Positions 41,319-51,058 of a stretch of 64,000 nucleotides of DNA are shown here, piece by piece; the stretch's first letter is position 1; each line of letters starts with the position of its first letter. The notes under the pieces were generated by a model. That model searched no databases and was not told the origin of the DNA. It saw only the letters and a program-made list of their open reading frames with translations. Source of the stretch: Flavicella sp965243265 (GTDB taxonomy: Bacteria; Bacteroidota; Bacteroidia; Flavobacteriales; Flavobacteriaceae); NCBI GenBank assembly GCA_965243265.1, contig CBDEUL010000009.1, forward strand, positions 36,149 to 100,148, written 5' to 3'. The translations under genes were made by a program, and so were the position numbers.

Positions 41319-42071
41319 ATGTTAACAATAACAATTGTCGGTTTTGGAAATATAGCCCATCATTTGGCTATCCATTTATTTAAATCAAATTCTGTAAAAA
41401 TTAAACAAGTATACAGTAGAGATTTAAACAAGATCAAACATCTTTCCGAAATTACTTCCATCACAAACTCTATCAACGACTTACAAGCTACGGATATTTG
41501 CATTATTTGCGTAAAAGACGAAGTAATTGAAAAAGTAGCTTCCAAAATAAATCTAACAAACAGTTTAATTGTACATACTTCGGGAACTACAAATATGGAG
41601 GTATTGTCTAAACATTCTCAAAGAGGTGTTTTTTACCCTTTGCAGAGTTTCAATAAAAATAAAGACATAAACTTTTCAGATGTCCCTCTTTGTATTGAAG
41701 CAAACACTTCTGAAAACATAAAAAAACTAAATTCTTTGGCTCATATACTTTCATCAAAAGTATATCATATAAGCTCTGTACAAAGAAAAAAAATACACCT
41801 AGCTGCTGTATTTGTAAACAACTTTGTAAATCATTTATACACCATTGGTGAAGACATTTGCAACACCAATGATATTCCTTTTGACCTTCTACATCCCTTA
41901 ATTCAAGAGACTGCTCAAAAGATAAGCTCTGACTCCCCTTTAAATTTACAAACGGGACCTGCAATAAGAAAAGACACAACAACAATAGAAGCACATATCA
42001 ACATGTTAAGTGAAAAACAAAAAGATATTTACACTTTACTTAGTAGTGCCATTACAAATACTCATAAATAA
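41319..42071 (+). CDS. Rossmann-like / DUF2520 domain oxidoreductase-like protein
   Basis: This 250-residue protein starts with an NAD(P)-binding GFGNIAHHLAIHL (about 7-19), VYSRDLNKIKHLSE, ICVKDEVIEKVA and HTSGTTNMEVL, then FYPLQSFNK, the hallmark of the F420/NADP-oxidoreductase-like DUF2520 proteins. The C-terminal DUF2520 helical domain has AAVFVNNFVNHLYTIGE, and GPAIRKDTTTIEAH near the end. Relatives include ketopantoate-reductase-like enzymes, but the substrate is unknown. It precedes kdsC by 11 bp, a conserved pairing in Bacteroidota. Confidence 0.88.
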   Translation: MLTITIVGFGNIAHHLAIHLFKSNSVKIKQVYSRDLNKIKHLSEITSITNSINDLQATDICIICVKDEVIEKVASKINLTNSLIVHTSGTTNMEVLSKHSQRGVFYPLQSFNKNKDINFSDVPLCIEANTSENIKKLNSLAHILSSKVYHISSVQRKKIHLAAVFVNNFVNHLYTIGEDICNTNDIPFDLLHPLIQETAQKISSDSPLNLQTGPAIRKDTTTIEAHINMLSEKQKDIYTLLSSAITNTHK

Positions 42072-42082
42072 CCCTTATACAA

Positions 42083-42610
42083 ATGGAAAAAAGTTATAAA
42101 GAATTAATGCCACAAATTGACACTCTAATTTTTGATGTTGACGGTGTACTAACCAACGGAATTGTAACTATATTCCCTAATGGAGAACTGGTAAGACAAA
42201 TGAATATCAAAGACGGATACGCTCTTAAAACCGCAGTAGATGCTGGATATAAAGTTTGTATTATTTCTGGAGGAAGCAATGAAGGTGTAAGAACTCGTTT
42301 AGAAGGGCTTGGAATTACTGATATTTACTTAGGTGCTCACGACAAAATACAACAGTACCACAACCTATTAGACAAATACAATTTAATACCTGAAAATGTA
42401 TTGTATATGGGTGATGATGTTCCTGATTACCCTGTAATGGAAAAAGTAGGTTTTGCTTGTGCGCCAAATGATGCAGCTCCTGAAATCAAAGACATTTCAA
42501 AATACATTTCCCCTAAAAAAGGTGGCGAAGGTTGTGTACGAGATGTTATAGAACAAATTATGCGTGTTCAAGGAAAGTGGAAAGGAAAATTCTACGCTAA
42601 ATACGATTAG
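42083..42610 (+). CDS. kdsC: KdsC-like 3-deoxy-D-manno-octulosonate 8-phosphate phosphatase (HAD)
   Basis: This 175-residue HAD (C0 type, no cap) has FDVDGVLTNG (motif I), IISGGSNEGVRTRL (motif II), a lysine in AHDKIQQY, and YMGDDVPDYPVM (motif IV). Length and motifs match tetrameric KdsC, which makes Kdo for LPS. In Bacteroidota some homologues act on related nonulosonate phosphates, so substrate is likely but not certain. It is convergent with pcm with a 4-bp overlap. Confidence 0.9.
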   Translation: MEKSYKELMPQIDTLIFDVDGVLTNGIVTIFPNGELVRQMNIKDGYALKTAVDAGYKVCIISGGSNEGVRTRLEGLGITDIYLGAHDKIQQYHNLLDKYNLIPENVLYMGDDVPDYPVMEKVGFACAPNDAAPEIKDISKYISPKKGGEGCVRDVIEQIMRVQGKWKGKFYAKYD

Positions 42611-43248
42611 TTTTTCTTTTGCAACATAGGCACGAATTTACACTCTCCAAGTTCGTGCTTTTCAAATTCTTTTACACCTGTTCGTATGTACAAATGCATT
42701 ATTTGTACTTTATCTCCTACAGGAATTACCAATCTTCCCCCTATTTTCAATTGTGCTAATAAAGGTTTTGGTACAAAGGGAGCTCCTGCTGTTACTATTA
42801 TTTTATCAAAAGGCGCATATTCAGGAAGTCCTTTATAACCATCTCCAAAACTCATATACTTAGGTCTATACCCTAGTTTTGGAAGTAAAATTTTTGTTTT
42901 TTTAAACAACTCATTCTGTCTTTCAACAGTATACACTTCTGCTTTTAACTCTAACAAAACTGCTGTTTGATACCCAGATCCTGTACCAATCTCTAACACC
43001 TTTTCCCCTGGAGTCACCTCTAATAATTGAGATTGAAAAGCAACTGTATAAGGCTGAGAAATTGTTTGATCTGCCAAAATAGGAAATGCCTGATCTTGGT
43101 AGGCAAAATTCTCAAAACTAGAATCTAAAAATAAATGCCTCGGAATTTTTCCTATAGCTTTTAATACATTTGTATCTTCAATTCCTTTAGATGCTATTAA
43201 TTTAGACAACTGATTTCTAAGTCCTTGATGTTTGAAAGTGTCCTTCAC
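42607..43248 (-). CDS. pcm: Protein-L-isoaspartate O-methyltransferase
   Basis: Pcm uses SAM to methylate isoaspartyl residues for repair of aged proteins. The 213-residue protein has MKDTFKHQGLRNQL, IPRHLFLDSSFENFAYQDQAFPI, GQTISQPYTVAF-like ADQTISQPYTVAF, and SAM motif I VLEIGTGSGYQTAVL. The start codon is GTG at 43248; no ATG occurs between the upstream stop (43285) and the conserved N-terminus, and the first residues match the family start. Confidence 0.95.
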   Translation of the reverse strand: MKDTFKHQGLRNQLSKLIASKGIEDTNVLKAIGKIPRHLFLDSSFENFAYQDQAFPILADQTISQPYTVAFQSQLLEVTPGEKVLEIGTGSGYQTAVLLELKAEVYTVERQNELFKKTKILLPKLGYRPKYMSFGDGYKGLPEYAPFDKIIVTAGAPFVPKPLLAQLKIGGRLVIPVGDKVQIMHLYIRTGVKEFEKHELGECKFVPMLQKKN

Positions 43249-43400
43249 GAATTCTTTAAATTTTGGGAGGATAAAATTACTCTTTTATCAGTAAAGATTT
43301 CTATTTTTGTTATAAGAAATCTATTAAAAATGGTTGTTTTTTTTTTGAAAAGAAGAACTCTTAAAAAAACAACCATTGTCAACTACATAAAAAAATCCTT

Positions 43401-44360
43401 ATGCTAAAAGCTGGAGTTTTAGGTGCTGGACATCTAGGAAAAATTCATTTACGTCTATTACAACAATCTGAAAAATACGAACTTGTTGGTTTTTATGATC
43501 CTAGCAAAGAAAACGCAACTAAAGTAGCTAAAGAATTCGGATACAAAGCTTTTGATTCAATAGAAGACTTAATTGCTGAAGTTGATGTTGTTGATATTGT
43601 AACACCTACTCTTTCTCATTTTGATTGTGCCAAACAAGCCATTCAAAACAAAAAACATGTGTTTATTGAAAAGCCGATTACAAAAACGTATCAAGAAGCA
43701 AGTGTCTTAAGAGATCTTGTAAAAGAAAACGGTGTTCGTGGTCAAGTAGGACATGTTGAGCGTTTTAACCCTTCTTTTACTGCTGTTAAAGACAGTATCA
43801 ACACTCCTATGTTTATTGAAACGCATAGACTGGCAGAATTCAACCCAAGAGGAACAGATGTTCCTGTAGTATTAGATTTAATGATTCATGATATTGATAT
43901 TATTCTAAGCGTTGTAAATTCACCTGTTAAAAACGTACTAGCCAGTGGTATTTCTGTAATTTCTGAAACTCCAGATATTGCAAATGCTCGTTTAGAATTT
44001 GAAAATGGTTGTGTTGCTAATTTAACGGCAAGCAGAATATCTATGAAAAACATGCGAAAGTCTAGGTTTTTTCAAAAAGACGCTTATATCTCTGTAGACT
44101 TTTTAGAAAAGAAAAGTGAATTGGTTAAAATGCAAGATGCTCCAGAAAATCCAGATGATTTTGCTATGATTCTTCAAAATGCTGAAGGTGTAAAAAAACA
44201 AATCTATTTTGAAAACCCTAAAGTAGAAGCTAACAATGCTATTTTAGATGAATTAGAATCTTTTGCAGATGCTATAAATAACGACACAACTCCTGTAGTT
44301 TCCCTACAACAAGGAACGGAAGCCTTAAGGGTTGCTCAACAAATAATAGACTGCTTTTAA
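43401..44360 (+). CDS. Gfo/Idh/MocA family oxidoreductase
   Basis: This 319-residue NAD(P)-dependent oxidoreductase has an N-terminal Rossmann motif GVLGAGHLGKIHLR (about 5-18), FYDPSKENA, VDIVTPTLSHFD and IEKPITKTYQEA (EKP, catalytic lysine), then GQVGHVERFNPSF. The C-terminal domain has DLMIHDIDIILSV. Relatives act on sugars or inositols. Substrate not readable; a role in cell-surface sugar metabolism is possible. It is a single gene with its own terminator; -7-like TATTTTTG at 43302-43309. Confidence 0.88.
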   Translation: MLKAGVLGAGHLGKIHLRLLQQSEKYELVGFYDPSKENATKVAKEFGYKAFDSIEDLIAEVDVVDIVTPTLSHFDCAKQAIQNKKHVFIEKPITKTYQEASVLRDLVKENGVRGQVGHVERFNPSFTAVKDSINTPMFIETHRLAEFNPRGTDVPVVLDLMIHDIDIILSVVNSPVKNVLASGISVISETPDIANARLEFENGCVANLTASRISMKNMRKSRFFQKDAYISVDFLEKKSELVKMQDAPENPDDFAMILQNAEGVKKQIYFENPKVEANNAILDELESFADAINNDTTPVVSLQQGTEALRVAQQIIDCF

Positions 44361-44377
44361 AACAAGCTGTTACTCAC

Positions 44378-44411
44378 AAAAAACCTCTAAGAAATTTCTT
44401 AGAGGTTTTTT
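44378..44411. terminator. Bidirectional terminator between the oxidoreductase and YchJ genes
   Basis: A perfect 17-bp dyad: AAAAAACCTCTAAGAAA (44378-44394) with its complement (44395-44411), with A and T tails for both convergent transcripts. Confidence 0.9.
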
Positions 44412-44413
44412 GT

Positions 44414-44806
44414 TTACATTCTACCGTAATACACCCAATTGCCATTCTCTCTTAAAAACTTAGATTTTTCGTGTATAACTTGCACCACACCATTTTCAAA
44501 AAAATACGCCTTAAACTCTACCATTCCTTCTGTATCATTCTCTAATCCCAAAGAGATTTTTAAAACCTCTAATCGTATCCATTCTACAGACTTTGCCCAA
44601 GAAACAATTTCTTTTTTCTCATGAATAGGTCTTGTTTTTGAGTGGTGACTTCTCATCAAATAACCCCCATCTGCCTTAGTAAAAGCAGTATACCTAGAAC
44701 GCATTAATTGTTCTGCTGTTATGGCTTTTTCTTTTCCTCTATGAAACACCTCACAACAACTACTATACAACACTCCCGAACCACAATTACAACGCTCCTC
44801 CTTCAT
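44414..44806 (-). CDS. YchJ-family protein with SEC-C metal-binding motif
   Basis: This 130-residue protein begins with CNCGSGVLYSSCCEVFH (about 6-22), the SEC-C zinc motif, followed by the YchJ/UPF0225 domain: AEQLMRSRYTAFTKADGGYLMRSHH, SWAKSVEWIRLEVL, VEFKAYF. Family function is unknown; the SEC-C motif in SecA binds zinc and SecB. It overlaps the preceding small Lys-rich gene by 20 bp and is the last gene of the leftward efflux run. Confidence 0.92.
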   Translation of the reverse strand: MKEERCNCGSGVLYSSCCEVFHRGKEKAITAEQLMRSRYTAFTKADGGYLMRSHHSKTRPIHEKKEIVSWAKSVEWIRLEVLKISLGLENDTEGMVEFKAYFFENGVVQVIHEKSKFLRENGNWVYYGRM

Positions 44807-44972
44807 CTTCTTCTTTTTGCTTGTCTTTTTGTTCTTGATGTTTCTTTACAAGTTCTTTTAAACGCATTTTATGTTGCTCTTTCTCCATTCGCTGTTTGTT
44901 CAGCTTCCTATTCATCAACTTTGTATGCTTTGCCTTGTTCTTTGTATTTTTTTCTTTTCCTTTTTTAGGCAT
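44787..44972 (-). CDS. Small Lys/Glu-rich protein of unknown function
   Basis: This 61-residue product starts MPKKGKEKNTKNKAKHTKLM and is about half Lys, Glu and Gln, forming a likely single long helix with an acidic end (EEDEGGAL). Its ATG at 44972 lies 1 bp after the tolC-like stop, and its end overlaps ychJ by 20 bp in another frame. This tight packing supports a real gene. The strong basic N-terminus suggests RNA or ribosome contact, but no family is recognised. Confidence 0.6.
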   Translation of the reverse strand: MPKKGKEKNTKNKAKHTKLMNRKLNKQRMEKEQHKMRLKELVKKHQEQKDKQKEEDEGGAL

Positions 44973-44973
44973 T

Positions 44974-46308
44974 TTAATACTGTTTATTAGACAATAAATC
45001 TCCTGACAACTGCAACAACAACAACTCTGTATTTTTAGCCGCATATTTAGCCAAACTTAAAGTCAGTTTCGCATTTACCAAGTTTACTTGTGCCAATCTA
45101 AAATCTATAGATGTTATTTGTCCTAATTTATAATACGCTGTAGACCTTTCAAAATTCAATTTATTTGTCTCTACATTAGCTTGTTGAACTTTTAAAGTAA
45201 ACAATGCATTTTGATAACTTTCCCAGGCATTATTCACATCTCTTCTTAAAAACTCTTCTTGCTGCTCTTTTTGAATCTCTTTATTTTCTACTTCTATTTT
45301 AGCATTTTTTGTACGTGTGCTTGTTTTTCCTCCATCAAACACATTCCAAGACATACTTACCCCTGCATTGATTCCTTTTTGCTGTAATTCTATCGAACTA
45401 AATTGATTGGTAGGATCGTTTTTTCTATTATTCCATGCATATGAGCTTGTCAAACTCACCACCGGCATCCAACCAGAATTGTTTATTTTCACATCATATT
45501 CACTCAGTTCAACAGATTTTTGAGTTTGTAAAAAAGTAACATTCTCTTTTAAAGATTTTCCCAACAGCGAATCTAAACTCATCTCTTTTAAATAAACAAC
45601 CGTTGTATCTACAGCAACAGGTGTATTTACTTCTCTTCCCAAAACAATATTCAAATCTCTTTTAGCATTTGCCAATTGCCTTTGTATAGATAAATAATTG
45701 ATACTATCTGAATTTACATCCACATCTGCATTTAAAACATCTAATTTCGTATTTTGCCCATAATCAAATCCGTAATTAGCTCGTTTTAATCGTTGTTTTG
45801 AAATAGCCAATGTTTGTTTTTGACTCCCTAAATTTTCAGTTAACCGAGCTACTTCGTAGTACGCATTAAACAGTGTTAACAAGGTGTTTTCCATTACTCC
45901 ACGCGCCTGAAGCTCTGTTAAACTATAACTTTCTTTTAGTTTCAGATATGTATAATATCTTCCCAACCCATTAAACAGCATATAATTTACTCCTACTGAT
46001 GCATTGTAGTTTTGTGACTCTGCTCCCTCTACAGAAACTTCATCTCCACTTGCCAAAGTTGTTTCTGTATCTTTATTGTCATACGACGCTCCTGCATTTG
46101 TAAATACTGTTGGTAAATATCCACTGTTATACAAGCTCGCATTATTCTTGGCTACCTCTAAACTATTCTCTGTCAATCGAATATCATAGTTATTCTCCAA
46201 GGTCATTACAATGGCAGCTTCCTTTGTCAGAACCTCTTGAGAAATCATTGTATTCATTGTAAAGAACACAACTAAAAACAGTACTTCTATTTTACAAAAT
46301 ATCTTCAT
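44974..46308 (-). CDS. TolC-family outer membrane efflux protein
   Basis: This 444-residue protein has a signal peptide (about 1-23, ending MISQ) and the two outer-membrane-factor repeats with long amphipathic helices: ENNYDIRLTENSLEVAKN (about 33-50), YGQNTKLDVLNADVDVNSD (first repeat), and YKLGQITSIDFRLAQVNLVNAKL (second repeat). It would form the trimeric exit duct for the RND pump encoded upstream. Adjacent to the RND gene by 2 bp. Confidence 0.93.
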   Translation of the reverse strand: MKIFCKIEVLFLVVFFTMNTMISQEVLTKEAAIVMTLENNYDIRLTENSLEVAKNNASLYNSGYLPTVFTNAGASYDNKDTETTLASGDEVSVEGAESQNYNASVGVNYMLFNGLGRYYTYLKLKESYSLTELQARGVMENTLLTLFNAYYEVARLTENLGSQKQTLAISKQRLKRANYGFDYGQNTKLDVLNADVDVNSDSINYLSIQRQLANAKRDLNIVLGREVNTPVAVDTTVVYLKEMSLDSLLGKSLKENVTFLQTQKSVELSEYDVKINNSGWMPVVSLTSSYAWNNRKNDPTNQFSSIELQQKGINAGVSMSWNVFDGGKTSTRTKNAKIEVENKEIQKEQQEEFLRRDVNNAWESYQNALFTLKVQQANVETNKLNFERSTAYYKLGQITSIDFRLAQVNLVNAKLTLSLAKYAAKNTELLLLQLSGDLLSNKQY

Positions 46309-46310
46309 AA

Positions 46311-49300
46311 TTAGTCTAGTTCTTTATTTTCAAACTCTAATTCAACAACAGCTCTTTCAACCGATTCTCTAGAAGGCTTTTCTCCTTTTAAAAACCATTG
46401 TATATACACTTTTATCGTATTGGAAATTGAAAGCAAGATAGGCAATGTTAACAACGTTAAAAATGTAGCTATAATAATTCCATAGGCTATAGAAATTGCC
46501 ATAGGTATTAAAAATTGTGCTTGCCTACTTGTTTCAAAAATCAACGGTGTTAAACCCGCAACCGTTGTTATTGTTGTTAAAAAGATAGCTCTAAACCTAG
46601 ATTTTCCTGCTTGAAGCAGTGCTTCTTCAAACTTCATTCCTTCTTTTAAGTAGTTGTTAAATTTACTAATCAACACCAGACCATCATTAACCATAATACC
46701 TATCAACGCAATAATACCTAACATAGACAATATATTCACAGGAAAATCATGAATCCAATGCCCCCAACCAACTCCTACAAAACTGAATGGCACCATCAAT
46801 AATAACAAAAAAGGCTGACTGTATGATCTGAATGTAAAAACAATCACTATATATATCAACAGTAAAATAATAGACCCTACTGTTGGTACAGACCCCATTA
46901 CTTTAGATGCTTCTCTATTTTGCCCCTCATACAAAGCTGTTACACTTGGATATTTAGCACTTATTTCTTTCATTATATTCGATTTGATGTCTGTTAACAC
47001 CTCTGTAGCACTTGATTTTACATCTTTTAAATCTGCATCTACTCGAATTTCCCTAACACCATCTAAATGATTAATTAAAATCTCTCCTCGTTCAATTGTA
47101 TGTGTAGCTATTTCTGAAAAAGCCACTTTTTTACCCGTTGGTGTTGCTATTCGCATATCGTCTAAGTTTTTAATTGACGAACGTTCTTCTCTATCATAAC
47201 GCACCCAAATTTTAATTTCATCTTCTCCCCTCTGAAAACGCTGAATCTGATATCCAAAAAAACCGCTTCGCACTTGAGACATTACATCTTGATAAGTCAA
47301 CCCTAATAAATAAGCATTTTCTTTCAATCTTATTTTTATTTCTTTTATTCCTTGTGGGTCGTTATCTGAAATATCTTTTAATTCTGGTTTCTTTAACAAT
47401 GCTGCCTTTAACTCTACTTTTGCTGCTTTTAATTCTTTTATGTTATTTGATAAAAGCGATACTGAAACTGGACTTCCTCCAAAATGACCTCCAGAACCAA
47501 ATGTCAATGTTTCTACTCCATAAACCTGTCCCACTTTTTCTCTAATAGCATTGGTTATTTCTCCTGATGTAAAATCTCTTTCTTGTCCTGGTAATAGATT
47601 TACATTTAATGAAGCTGTAGCTGTTCCTGGTCCTATTTTCTTTAATACATTTTTAATAACTGGTATTTGTCCTGTTTGCTTTTTTGTAAAATCTTGACCT
47701 ACAACCCAAACCTTATTTTCTATTGCTGAAATAATAGAATCTGTAATTTTTTCATTAGTTCCTTGAGGCATTTTTAATTTTATAGACACTCTATCACTCG
47801 CTATAGATGGAAAAAACGTTCCTTTAATCACTCCTCCTCCAAACGCTCCTAGTGTTAAAATAAACATAGATACAGGAATCATCAATCCCAAAAATTTATT
47901 CTGTAATACAAAACGTAATGCTGGAGCATAAATTCTATCTCTCATAAACTCCATCAGCCTTTCTGCATGTTTATTAAAGGCATAAACTTTTTGATTTCTA
48001 TCTAATGCCTTTGAGTGAGCTACGTGTGCTGGTAAAATAATCAATGCTTCAATTAATGATATTCCCAGGGTTAAAGCAACTACTGTAGCCACCTCACTAA
48101 AAAACTCCCCTAAATTTCCCTCTAAAAAGAAAAATACAGAGAATGCTAATATTGTTGTTATAATTGCTGAAAAGATTGGTGGAACAACTTCTAAAGTACC
48201 GTCAATTGCTGCTCGTATAGGGTTTTTCCCTTTTTCATAATGATGGTATATATTTTCAGAAATCACAATTCCATCATCTACCAAAATTCCAATTACAATA
48301 ATCATCCCAAAAAGAGACAATACATTGATTGTTACATTAAAATACCCCGCTAGCATAAACATTCCAAAAAAGGCTACTGGCAAACCAGCGGCTACCCAAA
48401 ATGCCAATCGTGGTCTTAAAAAGAGTGACAAGAACAACAATACCAACAACATTCCTTGCCAAGCATTTTTAAAAAGCAAAGCGGTTCTTTCTATCAATAC
48501 GGTTGAAGAATCTCTAGCAACCACCAATTGTACATTGCTGTTTTTTTTATTAAAATCTACAATGTATTCATTTACCTTTTCTGCTGTTTGTAACAGGTCT
48601 TCACTATTTGTATTACTTACCTGAACCCTTACTGCAAGGTTTTGATTGTAATAATTTCTATTAGGCGACTCGTTCCAACGATCGGAAACAACTGCAATGT
48701 CTTTTAAACGAATCATTTTACCTGAAACATCTGCCCTAACAACAAGATCATCCAATTCGTCTCCGTAATACGATCTATTTTTAGCACGTATCAAATATTC
48801 TTCTGTAATCGTTTTTACAGCTCCTCCCGAAGTAAGAATATTATTTTTTGATACTGCTGCAGCCACATCCTTAAAAGTTAAATCATAAGCTCTTAAAGCA
48901 TTTTCTTTTACCGCAATCTCTATTTCTTCTTCTGGGTATCCAGATATATTAATTTGAGAGACTCCTTCCAATCTTCTCAATTCGTTTTCTACTTTTCTAG
49001 AAATACTTTTTAATGATTTTAACGGAATTCCATTTCCTGTAACCACAAAACTGATTGTTTCATGTGTTTTTTGAATTTTAGAAACCACTGCTGGCTCCAT
49101 ACCTGTTGGAAAATTTGGTACTTTGTCTACCGCATTGTTAACATCTGCAAGAACCGCATTGATATCGTAGCCTTTTAAAATCTCTATGGTAATGGAAGCA
49201 GAATTTTCTTTAGAAGTTGAGGTGATACGATCTATCCCCACGAGTCCTTTTAAATTATTCTCTACCTTTAAAACAACGCCTTCTTCCATTTCTTGAGGAG

Positions 49301-49466
49301 AAGCCCCTGGATACACTACACTAATGGATATTAGTTTTGTAGGGGTTAGCGGAAAAAATGAAGATCGTAAACTTTTATACCCTAGGATTCCTAACAATAC
49401 AAAAGCCACAATTAAAATATTAACTGCAACTGGGTATTTTATAAAATATGAAATAATTTTTTTCAT
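46311..49466 (-). CDS. RND efflux transporter permease (AcrB/HAE-like)
   Basis: This 1051-residue protein has twelve TM helices in the usual 1+5, 1+5 arrangement and two large periplasmic domains. Signatures include YPGASPQEMEEGV near 49-61, VARDSSTVLIERT, GMIIVIGILVDDGIVISENIYHH with the TM4 acidic pair for proton transfer, and LGIIALIGIMVNDGLVLISKFN in the second half. No single substrate class is readable; drug/bile/dye export is typical of the family. The MFP gene directly precedes it with no gap, and TolC follows. Confidence 0.95.
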   Translation of the reverse strand: MKKIISYFIKYPVAVNILIVAFVLLGILGYKSLRSSFFPLTPTKLISISVVYPGASPQEMEEGVVLKVENNLKGLVGIDRITSTSKENSASITIEILKGYDINAVLADVNNAVDKVPNFPTGMEPAVVSKIQKTHETISFVVTGNGIPLKSLKSISRKVENELRRLEGVSQINISGYPEEEIEIAVKENALRAYDLTFKDVAAAVSKNNILTSGGAVKTITEEYLIRAKNRSYYGDELDDLVVRADVSGKMIRLKDIAVVSDRWNESPNRNYYNQNLAVRVQVSNTNSEDLLQTAEKVNEYIVDFNKKNSNVQLVVARDSSTVLIERTALLFKNAWQGMLLVLLFLSLFLRPRLAFWVAAGLPVAFFGMFMLAGYFNVTINVLSLFGMIIVIGILVDDGIVISENIYHHYEKGKNPIRAAIDGTLEVVPPIFSAIITTILAFSVFFFLEGNLGEFFSEVATVVALTLGISLIEALIILPAHVAHSKALDRNQKVYAFNKHAERLMEFMRDRIYAPALRFVLQNKFLGLMIPVSMFILTLGAFGGGVIKGTFFPSIASDRVSIKLKMPQGTNEKITDSIISAIENKVWVVGQDFTKKQTGQIPVIKNVLKKIGPGTATASLNVNLLPGQERDFTSGEITNAIREKVGQVYGVETLTFGSGGHFGGSPVSVSLLSNNIKELKAAKVELKAALLKKPELKDISDNDPQGIKEIKIRLKENAYLLGLTYQDVMSQVRSGFFGYQIQRFQRGEDEIKIWVRYDREERSSIKNLDDMRIATPTGKKVAFSEIATHTIERGEILINHLDGVREIRVDADLKDVKSSATEVLTDIKSNIMKEISAKYPSVTALYEGQNREASKVMGSVPTVGSIILLLIYIVIVFTFRSYSQPFLLLLMVPFSFVGVGWGHWIHDFPVNILSMLGIIALIGIMVNDGLVLISKFNNYLKEGMKFEEALLQAGKSRFRAIFLTTITTVAGLTPLIFETSRQAQFLIPMAISIAYGIIIATFLTLLTLPILLSISNTIKVYIQWFLKGEKPSRESVERAVVELEFENKELD

Positions 49467-50591
49467 CTATTCCACACTTTTAGATTCGTTATATCTTTCA
49501 ACAGACATTCCAACAAAAGCCCCTATAACTGGTTTTGAAACTAACTCTGTTCCATCTACCAAGCCTTTTACAATCACTGTATTTTCTTTAAAATAAATAG
49601 GTGTTACTTGTTTTGATTCCAAAACGGAATCTTTTAACACAAATACCTTTTCCCTATTTATCAATAATTTTCTAGAAATCTCATAAGATTCAGGTACTTC
49701 TCTTGCAAAAACACTTGCTTCTAAGTACATACCTTCTTTAAGATTGCTTCCTCTAACCTCTATAAATATAGGAAGTGTTTGGCTTGCTGCATCTATTTTT
49801 CCATTGATACGAATTACTTTTCCTTCTAATGCTATCGTATTTGATAAATCTTTTAAAAACACCTTTTTACCTACACGTAAATCATTTGCCAATGCTGCGT
49901 TTATAGACAATTCTAATTCATAAACATCCGTATTTATAAATTCTCCCATTTTTTGACCAGCACGCACCAATGCTCCTGTATTTACATTTACTTCTGTTAT
50001 GATTCCATCAAACGGAGCTCTTATATTGTATTTCTCAAATCTTACTTCTAAGTTTTTAATATTGTAATATGTAGTGTAAATATCTTTTGCTGTAATAAAG
50101 TACTTTTCTTTATCTGAAGAAGGCGCTGGCAATGTTTTAATACTTGAATTTACATCAAAGCTTTTCAAATATGTTTCCCACTTTTCAAAAGACTCTGGAT
50201 AATCCATCCTCAAATCGGGCATAATGGAAACTAATAAGTTTTGAAAAACACTTTTTTGAGCTTTTAAAGTAGCAATATGCTCATCACTATTGATACTTAA
50301 TAGTGTTTCTCCTTTTTTATAGGCTACTCCTACGCGGAACTCTTTTTTAGCTGTTTTTAAAACCCCTTGAACTTCAGAGTAAAGTGACAATCTATTTTTA
50401 GCTTCTAGATTCCCTCTTTCTTTTATTATAATTGGAATCTTACTGTTTTTAACAATTTCAGTAAAAACAACTTTTTTATGCTTTTCTACAACCCTTTTAT
50501 GTGTTTTTTTATTTTGAATAAAAAAACTGTACCCCCAAAAAGAAAAAAGTAGTAGCACAACACCTAAAACTGAATATCTAATTTTTTTCAT
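49467..50591 (-). CDS. RND efflux periplasmic adaptor (membrane fusion protein)
   Basis: This 374-residue adaptor has an N-terminal signal/anchor (about 2-24; VLGVVLLLFSFWGYSFF), a lipoyl-like half motif ERGNLEAKNRLSLYSEVQGVL, a helical hairpin, and YNIRAPFDGIITEVNVNTGALVRAGQKMGEF, the second lipoyl half with the RAPFDG signature, then beta-barrel strands. ATG at 50591 is preferred to one at 50609. First gene of the MFP-RND-TolC operon. A -7-like TATATTTG lies at 50775-50768, which would imply a leader of about 170 nt. Confidence 0.92.
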   Translation of the reverse strand: MKKIRYSVLGVVLLLFSFWGYSFFIQNKKTHKRVVEKHKKVVFTEIVKNSKIPIIIKERGNLEAKNRLSLYSEVQGVLKTAKKEFRVGVAYKKGETLLSINSDEHIATLKAQKSVFQNLLVSIMPDLRMDYPESFEKWETYLKSFDVNSSIKTLPAPSSDKEKYFITAKDIYTTYYNIKNLEVRFEKYNIRAPFDGIITEVNVNTGALVRAGQKMGEFINTDVYELELSINAALANDLRVGKKVFLKDLSNTIALEGKVIRINGKIDAASQTLPIFIEVRGSNLKEGMYLEASVFAREVPESYEISRKLLINREKVFVLKDSVLESKQVTPIYFKENTVIVKGLVDGTELVSKPVIGAFVGMSVERYNESKSVE

Positions 50592-50840
50592 ATCTATCTT
50601 GATTAACATCTCATTAGCCTTCTTAAATAGCTACCTACAACTTTTAAAAGGACAAACTCGAAAAGAAGTTTCGTTTTTACAAGAAATTAACACTTTAGCT
50701 TGATCAAAAAAACACTATAACATCGCTTAAATCATTTAGCAACCCTTGTAAAACAAGCTCAAAAGTACAAATATACCCTCTAAGAACAATTGCTCTTAAA
50801 TGTTAAAGAATTTATAAAAAGGATTGTGCTTTAACAAAAA

Positions 50841-50868
50841 AAAACTCCACAATTTCTTGTGGAGTTTT
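50841..50868 (-). terminator. Terminator after tRNA-Val
   Basis: AAAACTCCACAA (50841-50852) pairs with TTGTGGAGTTTT (50857-50868), 4-nt loop, T run on the minus strand. The rest of the 245 bp toward the MFP gene holds only a possible -7 element. Confidence 0.88.
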
Positions 50869-50871
50869 AAG

Positions 50872-50946
50872 TGGGCAATGAGGGATTCGAACCCCCGACC
50901 CCCTCGGTGTAAACGAGGTGCTCTGAACCAACTGAGCTAATTGCCC
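50872..50946 (-). tRNA. tRNA-Val (anticodon TAC)
   Basis: The minus strand folds as a tRNA: acceptor GGGCAAT pairs perfectly with ATTGCCC. The D arm is AGCTCAGTTGGTTCAGAGC. The anticodon arm is CCTCG-TTTACAC-CGAGG with TAC. The T arm is TCGGGG-type with GTTCGAATC. Discriminator A; CCA is not encoded. Confidence 0.96.
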
Positions 50947-51058
50947 TAAGCGGTTGCAAATATAGGATAGTTATTGGTTTCTCACAACATTTTCTGCCAA
51001 AAATCTACACTTCACAACCTACTTAACTCATTACAAATAACTTGAGATTATAAAAAAT

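Noticed and set aside
48325..48624. 99-codon frame inside the RND transporter gene
   Set aside because: Antisense frame of a well-conserved transporter, no independent features.
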